NCBI GenBank assembly: GCA_963920665.1
Contig: OY987270.1
Span: 13,170,019-13,234,018 of the forward strand
DNA from: Straminergon stramineum
Lineage: Eukaryota > Streptophyta > Bryopsida > Hypnales > Calliergonaceae
Direction: 5' to 3'
Length of the DNA: 64,000 nucleotides
The translations under genes were made by a program, and so were the position numbers. Below, in pieces: positions 34,575 through 46,500 of the stretch. Within the stretch, counting starts at the first letter, position 1. Each line of letters begins with the position of its first letter. The notes beneath the pieces were generated by a model, which was given only the letters and a program-made list of their open reading frames with translations, had not been told where the DNA came from and ran no database searches.

Positions 34575-37500
34575 CTAATCATCATTTTTAACAAGGAAAT
34601 CCCTCACTTCAGGGTACACTTCGCACTTAGCCTGCATAATTCCATGCTACACGGGGTTAGCATCAGATACCGGTAGACTTGAAGCCCAATGACTACGTTA
34701 AAATCAAATCCTGTGTACACAATTGGATATTACAATAATTAATTGAACAAACTTCTTAGGAGCAAACCTCAGCATCAAATATCTCAGATGACCAACTGCC
34801 TCAGCCTACCTCAATTTAAAGCATCATTATATGGACGCAAGAAAATAAACTGCAAATGTTAGCAGATGAGAAAAAGAATGACATACCGTCCGACCACATA
34901 GAAGATCATAATGAGAATAGTGCCTTTCTTGATCTCCGAACTCCTTGTAAGTCGCTCCATTTGGAAACACCTTTGCGGTATCTATGAGCATCACCAAATC
35001 ACTTTTCAGAAGCAAGGTAATTCAATTGAGGGGCTCAAAATAAAGAATACAAAATTTAAGACACTCTTGAAACCCTTCTAGACATAAGTTAGTGGATGTA
35101 AATTCTGGCAGTCTCACCGATAACAGCAGACGGGGGGCAGATAAGATCATGGTCACCAGCAATCGCCATAACAGGAACATCACAATCCTTGAGAAGTTCT
35201 TTATAAGAAACAGAGCCATCACGGTTTCTCAGACCTCCACTGTCGAAGGCTGATTTTAACTGGTGCAATAATCCCATCGGAATAGTGCCTGTTACCAAAA
35301 ATACAAATAGTAGCTGCCCAATCAGAAAGTGAGCAGGAACTGCAATCCAAGACTTCGAAGCACAAGAAAAATAGTCACAAAACTCTAAGCACAGAGATTG
35401 ACACAAAATGGACTCAAAAACTAGAGAGTGAACTCACAAAAGTTTGTGAGAACCAGCTTCTGAAATAGTTCTTCATCCATCATTCCTTTGGCTGAGACAT
35501 GGTAGCCAATCCATGCAAGCGGGTAAGGTCCCTTTGTAATCAATGGAGTTACAGCCGACATCATCACTCCCAAGGGAACCACTGGAATATTTAAAAGCTG
35601 AGCAGGGCTTGCCTGCATAGTTAAGAAACACAGGAAAACAACTTTACGACCAATAGCAGCCCAATTCACACATAGAACTACAGAACTGAATAGACCACCA
35701 AAAATAATATTTCAGAAGAATCGCAAGACCTGAAAGAAAACGCACTCAAATTCACTTCAGTATCATACCAGGACATATAACACCAAAGAAATATAGTAAT
35801 CTGAAAATGTCATCTCATACTTCGCAGGTGTGCCAGCTTTGTGGAGAGGAAGTATGAAATACTTACAAATGGAATAAGAAGCTTCAAAGTGCTGTCGGAC
35901 ATTCCATACTCTAACGAGGATGCTACTGTAACAGCTGCTTTCAGTCCATGCTCCGCTGAAATCCAGGTTTATTATTAGACAATGAGTAGAACTTGAGATG
36001 GACCCAAAGTCCTGACTCCTGACTAAGCCTCCCAGAAGAACGAATTGTATTGAAGGTATTTCCTCCTATTGAAGGCTAGACTTACGAACTCAATACACAA
36101 TTGCATTCTTACATCGGGTGCCCAGCATGGCGTATAGAATAATGCCGCCCATTGAATGACCGAGGCCAAAAACCTTTCCATCCGGACAATCTGAGTGGCT
36201 CCTGACATACTCCATCTGTGTCCACTTAAATTCATCATATTAACGTACTCTCATCAAACAAAAGAGACAGAGACTGAAAATAATACCAAAAACAGAGAAA
36301 CTCTAGCTTGACTGAATTTTCATACCGCTGCGGGGACATCTTCCTCGAGGTAGTTGTCAAAGTCCCAGTCGTACTTTGAGACAAGCTCAAGTACCTCCTG
36401 GACACTGCCAACTGTTGAATTCAGCCTTCCCTGCAAAAGGCAGTCGATCCTTGAGCATATAAGTATCAATTAGTGCCACAAAAGAATTCAAGTAAGGTGA
36501 ATAAGAGGTGAAGTAAATTCTCTCAGAACTAGGTGATCACCTGCAAGTTCGACACAGTTGGTGAAACGGACCGTTGCCCTATCTTAAGCAGACTTTCTAC
36601 ACTTCTTGTTGCACTTGATAGTTGTGCTGTGACAGCTGCACTCGTTCTCTTCCCATCTAGGAAACTCTTCAAGGATTCGTGAAACCCTCCAATACGCATG
36701 TTTAAGTACCCTCGTTCAAAGAGGGATATTACCTGCAACAACCAGGTACAAAAGACAATTAAGAATACCACCTGATTCTTGTCCTGGGATCCAAGAAACG
36801 AAAATGTATAATCCTAAATCAATATAGACTGGAATCCACACTCCTCCTCAAATAAAGACTGCAAAGTTGAAGCATTCAATGCAGATTAGCGCAATCTTCA
36901 ATATGGGACCGACCAAACTACTCTAAGTTGCAGTCCTCAGAGCTAATATCATGCATGACTTAGGGTTCCTTATACTCCACAAGTAGTTATTCCAGGACGA
37001 GTAAGACATGAATGTTAAAGAGACATGAATGCAGATCAAGGAACAAGAAATACCTTACTGAGGTACTTGTGTGAAAACAGATAAGACTGATTCACCCGCA
37101 CTAGACGCTTATATCTTTCTATCATCCTACTCACCACCCTAGTCGGGAATGAACTCTCCGGATCCTCTTTCTTTAACTCCCTCACTTTCCTATCCTTCAG
37201 AGCTACTTCGGCTTTTCCAGCTACATCTTCAGCCCTCGATCCAACATTCTCGTCAGTAACAGGCGGTCTCTCATACCCCAAGGAAGAAGAAACACTTGAA
37301 CCATTTGAACTGGAATCATCTAAGCCATTTGAGGTAGCACTTGGACTTGCTGTCAATGGCCCGTCACCCTTCTTCACATTCTTCTCTTCAATGTGTTTTT
37401 CCATGTGTGGAGTAGCTTTTGAAGCCCCTTCAATAGCTGCCCCCACAACAGTGTCTTTAACCCCTGCACTCAGTGCTCCATCAGCTCCCCCTAACTCGAC

Positions 37501-38605
37501 AGCAGTGGGCTCACCCTCTCGCTTGCTCAACCCTGCACCCCGGACCTCCAAAATCCATGTATCAAACCCTGCATCTGCTAAATACCGCGCCAACGAGACC
37601 TGTTTAAGAAAAACACCATGCCTTACAACCAATCCTTTTTCCTTGAATACAGATCCCTAAAATTGCTACAAAACTCATTGAAAAGAAAAGAATAACTCTA
37701 GTGAAAAATGAAGGCACGTGTACTATAACATTCCACACTTAATTGAATTGCTTTAGGTCAGGCTTTCCTATATGGTAGAAGACTTACATTCGGAGCGAGA
37801 TCAAAGCAATAGGCGTTTGTTGCAATGCCAGAAAGCATCAATACGGGATGCTTTCGTTTGGTAGCCTGTAATAAGGAAGAGGATACTAAAACCATTAGGC
37901 CTTATCCCGTCTTCCATTGACTGACCCCTGTTTACCAACAGCAACTCATCTCTTCCAACTAACACTTGATTGACCTTCAATTAGCAAGTTTGGTGCAAGC
38001 AGGACGTAGCTGAATGTGCGGTTTTTAGGGTTTAAGGTTTAGGCTTGTCTACCATCCTTTCAATTGTGGTCTACAACCTCCCACTTCGAACAATTGCATA
38101 CGAAAACATAAAAAAACTCATTGACAAAAATTGGATACAAAACGAACTTGGTTCAAACTGGCTTCTTCTCTTGGAGGTTTAGGATTCTCACATTTTTGGC
38201 TGGGAGGTAGCGCCAAAGCGCCAGACGCCAGGACGTCCCGGGCACGGGCACGTAGTGCAGTTCATCTGCCGTGCACATGTCAGGCTTTACAGGTGAGTCG
38301 CTCTCGCCCTTCTCCTCAGCCAACCCCACCTCCTTGTCCTTCTCCATAGCCTCTCCAAGCTCTTCCGGCTTCTCCGTCTCTTGCAAGCTCGCAAACGGGC
38401 GTCCCGTGGTCCATCTACGGCGCTCAACTTTCCTCCATGATGGACCATAGGTGCTACCAGCCCTCGGAAATCCTGTTCGAATGCTCGCGGTGGCTGCTTT
38501 GACAGGCGCAAGCGTTCTGGCCAACTGAGGAGCTCGCATTGGAAGGACCGGTCGCAGACATGGATGCAGAATTCGAGAGCTCGGAAATGCTGGCAAGCGA
38601 AGCAT
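34575..38605 (-). CDS. Alpha/beta hydrolase, probably plastid-targeted
   Basis: Eleven exons (minus): 38605-38192, 37865-37788, 37599-37054, 36732-36541, 36430-36326, 36215-36113, 35955-35867, 35612-35438, 35288-35118, 34981-34887, 34631-34575. All phases agree and give 674 residues. The first ~65 residues are Arg/Ser/Ala-rich and hydroxylated, like a plastid or mitochondrial transit peptide. Fold motifs: HPVLMLSGIATNAYCFDL (first strand), LADAGFDTWILEVRGAGLS, nucleophile elbow GLGHSMGG (Ser near 466), acid loop AIAGDHDLICP (near 611-616) and His in HYSHYD (near 648). A Ser/Glu-rich insertion of roughly 150 residues separates the second strand from YLNMRIGGFHESLK. It resembles the large plant alpha/beta hydrolases like Arabidopsis At1g73750; the substrate is unknown. 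Its upstream region contains TTTAGGG-like motifs near 38025. Confidence 0.85.
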
Positions 38606-39396
38606 ATCTCTTCCTACTCGTCTTCAAGAAAACAAGAAACCCAACCGAAACTACTCTCGAAGGTTCAAAAAATTTGATTGATTAAAAAAATATCTCGAAG
38701 ACACCAATTGCTCCCTCAATGTGTGAACTCCATGGTTCGTCGCCCCCTCACAAGAACTCAAAATTTTACTAAGATCGATTGAATTCCCAGAAATGTCCTC
38801 GATCATCTGGAGAGCATTGCAGCTCAAGACTGGGACGGAAGGCTGGTAGAGAGCTGAAATTGAGAGATTCTGTCAGAAATCTGAAAAAATAATCTCAAAT
38901 CCTAGCCAATTTCTGCAGGAAAGAATGATTCAGAGCGCGAAATTTGTTGCAGTTTACGAGGATTCGAGAGAAATTAAGTTGCGCGCGCTTGAATTTCTGC
39001 GATGGTGGACACCAAAGGGGGTTCTTCGAAGCCTGAGTGACTGAGCGAGCGAACTCAAGGATCCTCGTCGCCACGAGCTTCTGCACTTCATCTGATGAGA
39101 AACGACGACGTTTGAAGTGATCTGTTCTGCCACCTGGGCACGATAGAGTGGTGCCAAATGGCAGGTTTTGAGATCATTGCCATGAGCGGTGTGCTGCGTA
39201 AGGTAACTAAGGGAGCCGACCCATTACTAATCACAGACCCAGTTTGGCAACGTAGGGTGGAGTAATTTCAATCAGCAGGTGATTAGCAACAATTAATGTT
39301 GGCACAGTTCCCGGGCAGTTGTGGTGTATTATAATTGGCTACAAGGCTCTCAAATTTGGACCCAACCCTTCTTGAATTTTGCAACCAGCCCTTGGT
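38606..39396. other. 5' flank of the alpha/beta hydrolase gene
   Basis: Presumed 5'UTR and promoter. Short open frames at 38895-39157 have no domain. Nothing else is supported. Confidence 0.5.
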
Positions 39397-39682
39397 CGAA
39401 AAGAAGGGAGGACGCTCAGTCCTGCAAACAAAGTGGGCTCCGTAGGGGCCAGATTTACCATGGGGAAAATGCAGAATTTTTTTATTTTTTGCACATTATT
39501 TTTTTTGCAAATTCTGAATTCATATTTGCAATCGGAGCCCCCAAACTAGCTTGTAGAGATCTAGATCATACCCTAGGCACGGCTCAAAATAGGGGGCAGG
39601 TTTTACTTTTACCCCCGCGTAAAACACAAAATGCCCCTACAGGGCCCACTTCGTTTGCAAGATTTAGTGTCCTACGAAAAGA
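39397..39682. mobile_element. MITE with ~41 bp terminal inverted repeats and 8 bp duplication
   Basis: The inverted repeats are 39409-39449 and 39633-39673; about 33 of 41 positions match, with the shared run GTAGGGGC and the variant run CAAACAAAGTGGGC / CAAACGAAGTGGGC. The direct flanks are CGAAAAGA at 39397-39404 and at 39675-39682, an 8 bp target duplication (8 of 9 if extended one base left). Long inverted repeats with an 8-9 bp duplication suggest a Mutator-like or hAT-like origin; which one is not decidable here. The open frame crossing it (39321-39710) is not supported as a gene. Confidence 0.7.
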
Positions 39683-39856
39683 GGAAGGTCTGTATGACCA
39701 ATATGGGTAGAACAAAATCTTCAGCTTAAGAATTCGTAGTAATTATTTTGTAAGGAAAAAAAATCTGAAAAATTATGGAAACCTTATGAACTCTATTTCT
39801 ACTCATGGGAAAAAATTTTCCACTGTTGAAACCTCCCGTGCCATATGTGTATCTAC

Positions 39857-40463
39857 TTAAGTGGTTAGAAATGGGTCAGCTCTCTTATAAGATAAACCTG
39901 CCTATGACAGGTAGAATGAGTGGTCTAAACTGTTGCCATTAGCAAAATGATTCAGAATTTTTTTTTCATACATAGACGTATGTGAAAACTGAAGGAAGCA
40001 ATTGAAACTTTATTTTTTTGACAAAGTAAGAATTTTTTATGAGTTTTTGAAGTGAACAGCCCAATTGGCCCAATAGAGTCTGTAGACTACCCCAAATGAG
40101 AAAAAAAAGTTTCTATAATGGTCATCTTACCACCTAAAGCAATCACAACATTTTCTAACATGGCTACAACATTTCCTAACATGGCCATGACATGAAGGAA
40201 AAAAAGAATAACTTTTCATGACCAATGTACACTTGAATGGTGTAAGTGCCCTATGACAGTCACTAATAACTCCATGACCATCTCCCAAGACAAGATTATG
40301 GCCACAAATCAACCTCATGTAGTCTTAATCTCATTTATCAGAAAAAATCTGCCATAGGTTGGTGTAAGACTCTAATGGGTGGTTTTCTAGATGACTGCAT
40401 TAGGTAGTTTGCATGTCATGGTCTGGTTTACCTTAGCAGAACCACCCATTACCAACCACTTAA
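39857..40463. mobile_element. TTAA-flanked 599 bp element (GTGGTT family, copy 1)
   Basis: The element 39861-40459 is flanked by TTAA at 39857-39860 and 40460-40463. Its ends are GTGGTTAGAAATGGGT and, inward from the right, GTGGTTGGTAATGGGT (14 of 16). A subterminal inverted pair (AAACCTGCCTATGAC / AAACCAGACCATGAC) extends the repeat. No transposase frame is present. A diverged direct copy follows at about 41023-41600. The right TTAA is also the left boundary of the solo end at 40464. Confidence 0.65.
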
Positions 40464-40525
40464 ACCCTAAATGACGAGGCGGACGTTTTTTGTCTGATGA
40501 ATGACAAGAATTTTTCCTGTGTAGG
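40464..40525. mobile_element. Solo left end of the 373 bp piggyBac-like element
   Basis: Right after TTAA, the sequence ACCCTAAATGACGAGGCGGACG...TGATGAATGACAAGAA matches the left ~60 bp of the elements at 5570 and 28836, including the GGACG-tttttt-GTCT remnant of the hairpin. Similarity stops near CTGTGTAGGA. It is a truncated copy. Confidence 0.6.
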
Positions 40526-40726
40526 ACAAAAGTGCAACTATTCATCCTTGAAATTAAGGGTGGACAAGGGAGATCTTCTACAATAGTTTGATTCCCAATG
40601 AGTATTTTTTATTTTTTTTAAAGTAGATGATGTCACATAGTTCCAAAATGGCTAATTTCCATAGTCACCAACCCAATGTTCAAGGATTAAGCATTTTGTG
40701 CATGATTTGGAGCATTGTAAGCAATG

Positions 40727-41035
40727 CAAATTTTCTACCATGTAGAACAATAGAAATCATAGATATAGGCAAATTTTAATAATTTTTTTCTTGAAATTCA
40801 AATTGTTAAGAATTTTAGAAGCCAAAAGTTGGCTTGCACCCACCCCCAACACATAGATTTTTCCATCATTATTCATCTAAAGACTAATTTAGCTCTTGCA
40901 ACTAAACACATGTGTCATAATAGTGATGGCTAGAAGATGGTTGGAAACCAAGAAACTAATAATTAAATATCAATCATCTCTTTGTTGAATTTTTCATAAC
41001 CTATATATTGTCTATGGGGCCTGCTGGTAATGGGT
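40727..41035. repeat. Dispersed repeat, inverted copy of 28394-28692
   Basis: Matches the reverse complement of 28394-28692 over about 300 bp at roughly 80% identity by eye. It runs directly into the left end of the second GTGGTT-type element at about 41023, so it may be part of a longer composite element. Confidence 0.65.
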
Positions 41036-41600
41036 GGTTTTATCATAACTTCATGTAAACCAACCTATGATAAGCAAAATGACTATTGTTGACATTATTG
41101 AAAAAAATTTAAATGAAAAATTTCAGAAATGAGGAGAGCACTTGAAATTTATTTTCTTGACAAAGTATGAATTTGTTATGAATTTTTTAAGCATGTTGCC
41201 CAATTGGCCCCAAACAATCTCTAGACTACCCTGAACCACCCAAAAGTATACCCATAATGGTCATCTTACCATCTAAAGCAATCATAATATTTCCTAATAT
41301 GGCTAAAGCATTTCCTAGCATGGCCACAACATGAAGGAACAACAAAATCACTTCTTAAGAGGAATTTACATTAAAAAGGTAGAGCTCCCAAAGCAATCAC
41401 TCACAACTCCATCACCATCACCAAAGGCATTGATTTTGGCTACTAACCAACCTAATGAAGTCCTAATCTCATTCATTTAAAAAAGTTTGAGATAGATTGA
41501 TGTAAGATTGTAATGAGTTGTTTCTTATATATCTACATTGAATAATTTACTTGTCGTAGGTTAGTTTACATGATATCTAATTTTAACTAAACACTCTAGA
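41023..41600. mobile_element. Diverged second copy of the GTGGTT-family element
   Basis: Aligns in direct orientation with 39861-40459: shared runs include TTTTGACAAAGTA/TCTTGACAAAGTA, CCCAATTGGCCC, ATAATGGTCATCTTACCA and TTTCCTA.CATGGC. Subterminal inverted repeats are clear: TCATGTAAACCAACCTATGA on the left against TCATGTAAACTAACCTACGA read inward from the right. The outermost right bases are degraded and no TTAA is seen there. Confidence 0.6.
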
Positions 41601-43153
41601 TTCTTGCCTAAAATGCATTTCCAATATTCATGAGAGTCTATGGTTGGTTTAAGAGACACATATTTTTAGCACTTTAAAAATTTGTAATTTGTTCATACAA
41701 TGTCCAAAAAATGCATTCCTAGAGAATCTTGAATCCCCCTTTGAATACTGAAAAGACCCTAGAAAAAGTTTTAAAACCCTTAAACATACTAGGTCTAAAA
41801 ATCAACTTGGCTCTTGTCTAATAAGCACTCAAAACACCCTTACAACTCTCCACTGCACTTGTCTAACTATATTCTCACTTTTGTAGTTCTTTACAAAAAT
41901 AGTAATTCCTATCAATGAGAGTGTGAAGCAACATTAGATATCCAAATATCATTTAGAGATATGGCTAGACAAGGTGGGGAGCCTATTTGCAAGTGGAGCC
42001 CAAAAGAATGGTTGAGCTTGTAAAAAATCATTTGTAATAATACTTTTGCTATGAAAGGGTGGAGATCCTTATATACTCTTCACTATGAAATAGATGTCTA
42101 TTGAAGGGACCAATATTACTTCAAAGTGATTTTTTTGAATGGCTCCTACTTACAAATATACTTCACAAATGTAAAGTAACAAGCTTGTAGTGATTGCTAC
42201 TTTTTCAAGGTGCTTCAAACATGCACCTATTGAACATTTAAAGTTTCATTTTTTTATGACTTTGATAATTCACAAAAATATAAAAAAAAATCTCTAAACT
42301 ATTGAATTTTTTAATATTATTGATTTCCATTTGTCTTTGAGGCAAAAATAACACCTAATTATGATTTTGTCTCCATCTATATATACCAATTCAAATGAAT
42401 GGGAATGGTTATAACTACCATACAAGGTTGGACATTGGTTATGAGAGAGCATTGTGAAATTATGCCTTGGGAAAGGGGGCATGAGCCCAACACTTGAGGG
42501 TATAATTTCATAGTGAGCCCAAGGATTGATATCCAAACCCATGTTAAGTATGTGGTTCTTTCCTTTCAAATTTTGTATGTGTAACAATGCCAAGAACAAT
42601 TACAAAATGTAATTACCATATAGGGAAAAATCAGGGAAACACAAGAATTTGCATTAAAAAATGGATGAAAATTCACAAATTTGTGTACTTATTATTAGGT
42701 TTTGAGGGAGGGCTTTATAGTGCTAGATTACACAAAAAAAATAATATGGCTAAAAAATGACTACAAACCATGTGTTCTTTTACCAAAAAACTTCAAATTC
42801 AAAAAAATCTTGTATATAATCGCTAGATTCTAGATGAAAAAAAATTTATGGATATGTGATATTTCCTATCCAACATGTGGATGAATGTTGAAATTTGGAG
42901 CACCACTATAACATTTTATATTGCCACTTTGCCACTTCATAAAAAATGAAAAAAAACCATCCTGCTTGGGAAGTGTTTGCATTAGTCCGTTGTCCAAAAT
43001 TTGAACATTTGGTCCTTGAGCAGTTCATAAATAATAGGAACAATGCTCAATTGCTAATTCCAACACAATTAGGTGTAGTTACCAATTTACCGTAGACCAG
43101 ATGCCTCTATGAATATCATAAATATCATCACGAATTTGTTGATCAGTGGCAGA
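41601..43153. other. AT-rich intergenic DNA
   Basis: No gene is supported. Sequence is AT-rich with only short frames. Confidence 0.5.
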
Positions 43154-43282
43154 GATCCCCAAACTGGCTAAATTTCGCTCGGTTGCTACTTAATTTCTTC
43201 ATGCCCGCAGTGTTAAATTTTGAAAAAAACAATATTCCCAAAATGAACATTTGGCTAATTTCCCTGAACCCCTTTTGGGATC
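43154..43282. repeat. GATCCC...GGGATC dispersed repeat, copy B
   Basis: A 129 bp inverted copy of 14468-14590, again with GATCCC at one end and GGGATC at the other. It lies about 290 bp before the start codon of the DTW-domain gene, so it may contribute to that promoter. Confidence 0.65.
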
Positions 43283-43573
43283 GCTGATAAATGGCGCCTT
43301 AAACCCTGACGAAACCCTTAATCCTCAGTCCTCACCACAAGGCAGTTGGCATCACCGCCATTCCAGAGTATTTTTGCTTTTTCAATTTTCCTGTACTAAC
43401 GTACCGCTACCAAATCTGAATCCGATGCCAACAGTTTTGTATCTGTGTTTTCAATGCAAGTGAAAGCGAATTGCAGTGTCGCATGTGCAGATGGGTGTTT
43501 TTAGGGATTAGGGTGTTGGATTACGAGTTTGAGGTGCAGTGAGATTGATAGAACAGTCAGTTGGTGTGGATTG

Positions 43574-46500
43574 ATGTCTTTCCTGGTACGTCCAACGTGC
43601 ATCTTCATCACCAAGCCTCTGTGTCGTGCCCTGCCGAGATGCTCGAGTTTTTGCTCCAAATGGAGTGAAGATTTCCCACCTTCGAGCATTGCAATGGCTG
43701 ACGAGAAGATGAAAAGGCGCCCCTTCAGAAAAGTGGAAATGAGGGCAGTCCAATCGGAGGCCCAGCTGCTGGAGGAGGCTTCCGTCGGGGTGAAAGATGA
43801 TGAGGCGTTGGTGAGAATGTGGCAAGGCTTTGGAAGGACGCAGGAGGTTCCAGTTCTCGTGAAAAAATTGATGCAAAATACGAAAGCTCTAGAGGTGGAA
43901 TTGGGAGAGCAGCTCAAGTTTGGGGGTCCCAGAGGCTCTTTGAAGGTGTAACCCTAAATCTGAAACCCTAAACTTCTCTGTACGTAATTCTCGGCCGGAA
44001 TTCTGGGTATAAATGCCTTGTTGTTTGAACTATTAAAACCCTTGCTTTTGAAGTACTAGGTAGGAAGCTTTAATTGGTCGTTGCAACGTCAGTGTGGGTA
44101 ATGATGTATCAGAAGTGCATTGTTCAAAGCTTTCCAATAAACTCAAAGATTTGACCCTAAAATGAGCAAAAACGTAGCTATCTTGATACGTATGGTGGCG
44201 TTTTCAAGGTGCATTATGTAAAGCTTTTCAACAAGACTTGAAGCAAGAAATCTCAAAAATTTAAACTTTTTGTTGGCTCTCTCTGCTGTCACATTTGCTT
44301 TCCACCTTCAATTAGTTGCTGTGATCTCTATACTGTGTTAGGAAGCATCTTGTAGCTCATGAGAATCGCATTTTCAGTAGGGATCCAACAATATATCACT
44401 ACTAACATTGGTTGAGGATTGAGAATAAAAACTCAATTTGAGATTTTGATTGCAACCATTGGTTATATTATCTCTATTTAGTAGCGCCTTTTAGACCTAG
44501 AGTTCTGGGTTAAGAAATGACAAAATTTGGCTAGCATACCACATTTCAATGAAAAATTTATTATAAAATATGTTGGTGCATTGTTGGCAGGGTGAAGCTG
44601 GGAAAACTGAGGATCGTAGACACCGTGCATTCTACCACACACTCTCGGATTCCGAAGCCAAGTTGCAATTTTTTGCTGCTCGCCAAATTGCGTGCCGTAT
44701 TCTTGGTAGCCATGGCTATCTCTGTGAACACGTAAGTTACAGAAAACACGTTTTTTGTTTACTAGGCTAAAGTGAGCAGTCACTCAATGATATTGCGGCA
44801 AATGTTCACTCTTACGTCTGCTCGCAACTGGCTTGTGGAATTGCCCATTCTGATTCTCAGGATGTATAGGGAATGTGTAATTACAGAATTTGTCTTTGGA
44901 GAGGGTGTACTGGACCGTTTTTGACAGAAGTCATTTGGAATGAGTTTATGATTATAACTGGGTGTCCATGCAGTGCTGGCTTCCGACGGAGGACTGTATG
45001 TGCGAAGCCTTGGTGGGGGGATCTTTATGGCAGCATGTCCGTCTTTGGGTCTACATGCACCCTAAGGTATGTTGTAAATTTTTTTCTAGCTGCTTCTGGA
45101 TTATCTTCATTTGTGATGGCAAGTACTATTATACATATCAATCTAGAGCAGTGTTGACCGCACACCCTTTTCACCGTAATGCACTATAGTTCGCCGGATC
45201 TACACTTGCCTATAATATTTTGTTGCGTACAACGCTTTCGTTCGTGAACTCAAAATGTAAGAGAATATGTGCCGAAAAAAAATACTTCAGGGCATCTTGG
45301 TTACCCAATTTTTTCTTGAATTAGTAGACGAGCCCAATGTGTAAGCAGCCCCTTTCGAGAATGTTATGAATTTACTTTTTTGACGTCCTTAAATCATTTT
45401 CTGAACTATTTTGCATTTTGACAGGACTTTCTGCGAAAGAACAACACGGGCAAGCTGTTGTGGCAAGCCCTCGGAAACCAGGTCCAATTGTGTGTGTGCG
45501 GCATACAACTACACGAAGATGTCATGTGGGATGCCCTCCAACAGGCAGGTTTGATTCTCCTTTTTACATATGGCGCAATACCATCAATGTGCCCACTTGC
45601 TATGGATGAAGGTTTGTGTTACCTCTTCTTTTGTAACTAGGAAAGTTTCTTCAAGTTTGGGGTTATTGAGTTATACTAAGTCATGGGCTAATCTACCATC
45701 TCTGTAGGGAGGGACCATGTGTGGTGTGTTTACCCGGCTAAGAACGAGCTTGAAATCACCGTGAGCAAATTAAGTTCACCCCAAGGCTACAACGAAGAGG
45801 CTCACAAGAAGAGTGAGGCAAGTTACTCATGCCACTGATTTTTCCATTCAGTAATTTCCAGTGCCGTCCATTTTTGGTCATTCTCTGTTTTTTCTTTCTA
45901 ATTCTCCTTTTTCTTGACTCCCAGTTGAAACCACTTAACTTTGTCATGATCGATGGAACATGGAGCAACTCTAGAGCTATGGTCAGCCGCCTCCAGGTAT
46001 ATTTTGAATCCCTGTTGCATATGCTATCTGACACTCAATACCTTCGTCTTTGGCATTAAATTTTTTGGGATCAATTTTTTGTGGACCATGTGGACTACCT
46101 CTCGAAAGATACCTCCATCAAAGTGATAAAGTTGTTAATGCTAAGTTCATGATTATCTTGTTGAACACTAGATCGATAGTAAATCAATGTCAAAGTATAG
46201 TAGGTGTAATGTTAATTTGATAGTCTCCAATGTAAGATCAAGTTATTGCCAATGATACACTAACACAGCATTAAGGTATGTGCACCCATAATGCATCAGT
46301 GCCCAGCATACAACATAGAAACCTAGATATTGATAACAAAAGATAACAACATGATAGCCTAGGAGAGCCTAGTGTCAATTGTTGGTACACCTTCAAACAA
46401 TACTTCTATTGAAATTTCATAATTTATTCATACAATGTCCAAATAGTGCATAACTCATAATGTTGGAATCTTCTATCACTTGCCAATATGATCCAATGTA

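Noticed and set aside
39321..39710. 129-codon plus-strand frame
   Set aside because: It runs through both inverted repeats of the MITE at 39405-39674 and shows no domain.
45547..45611. Earlier donor inside DTW exon 4 (after 45546)
   Set aside because: It also keeps the frame, but skipping LILLFTYGAIPSMCPLAMDE removes a hydrophobic strand expected in the fold, and the donor at 45612 is equally good.
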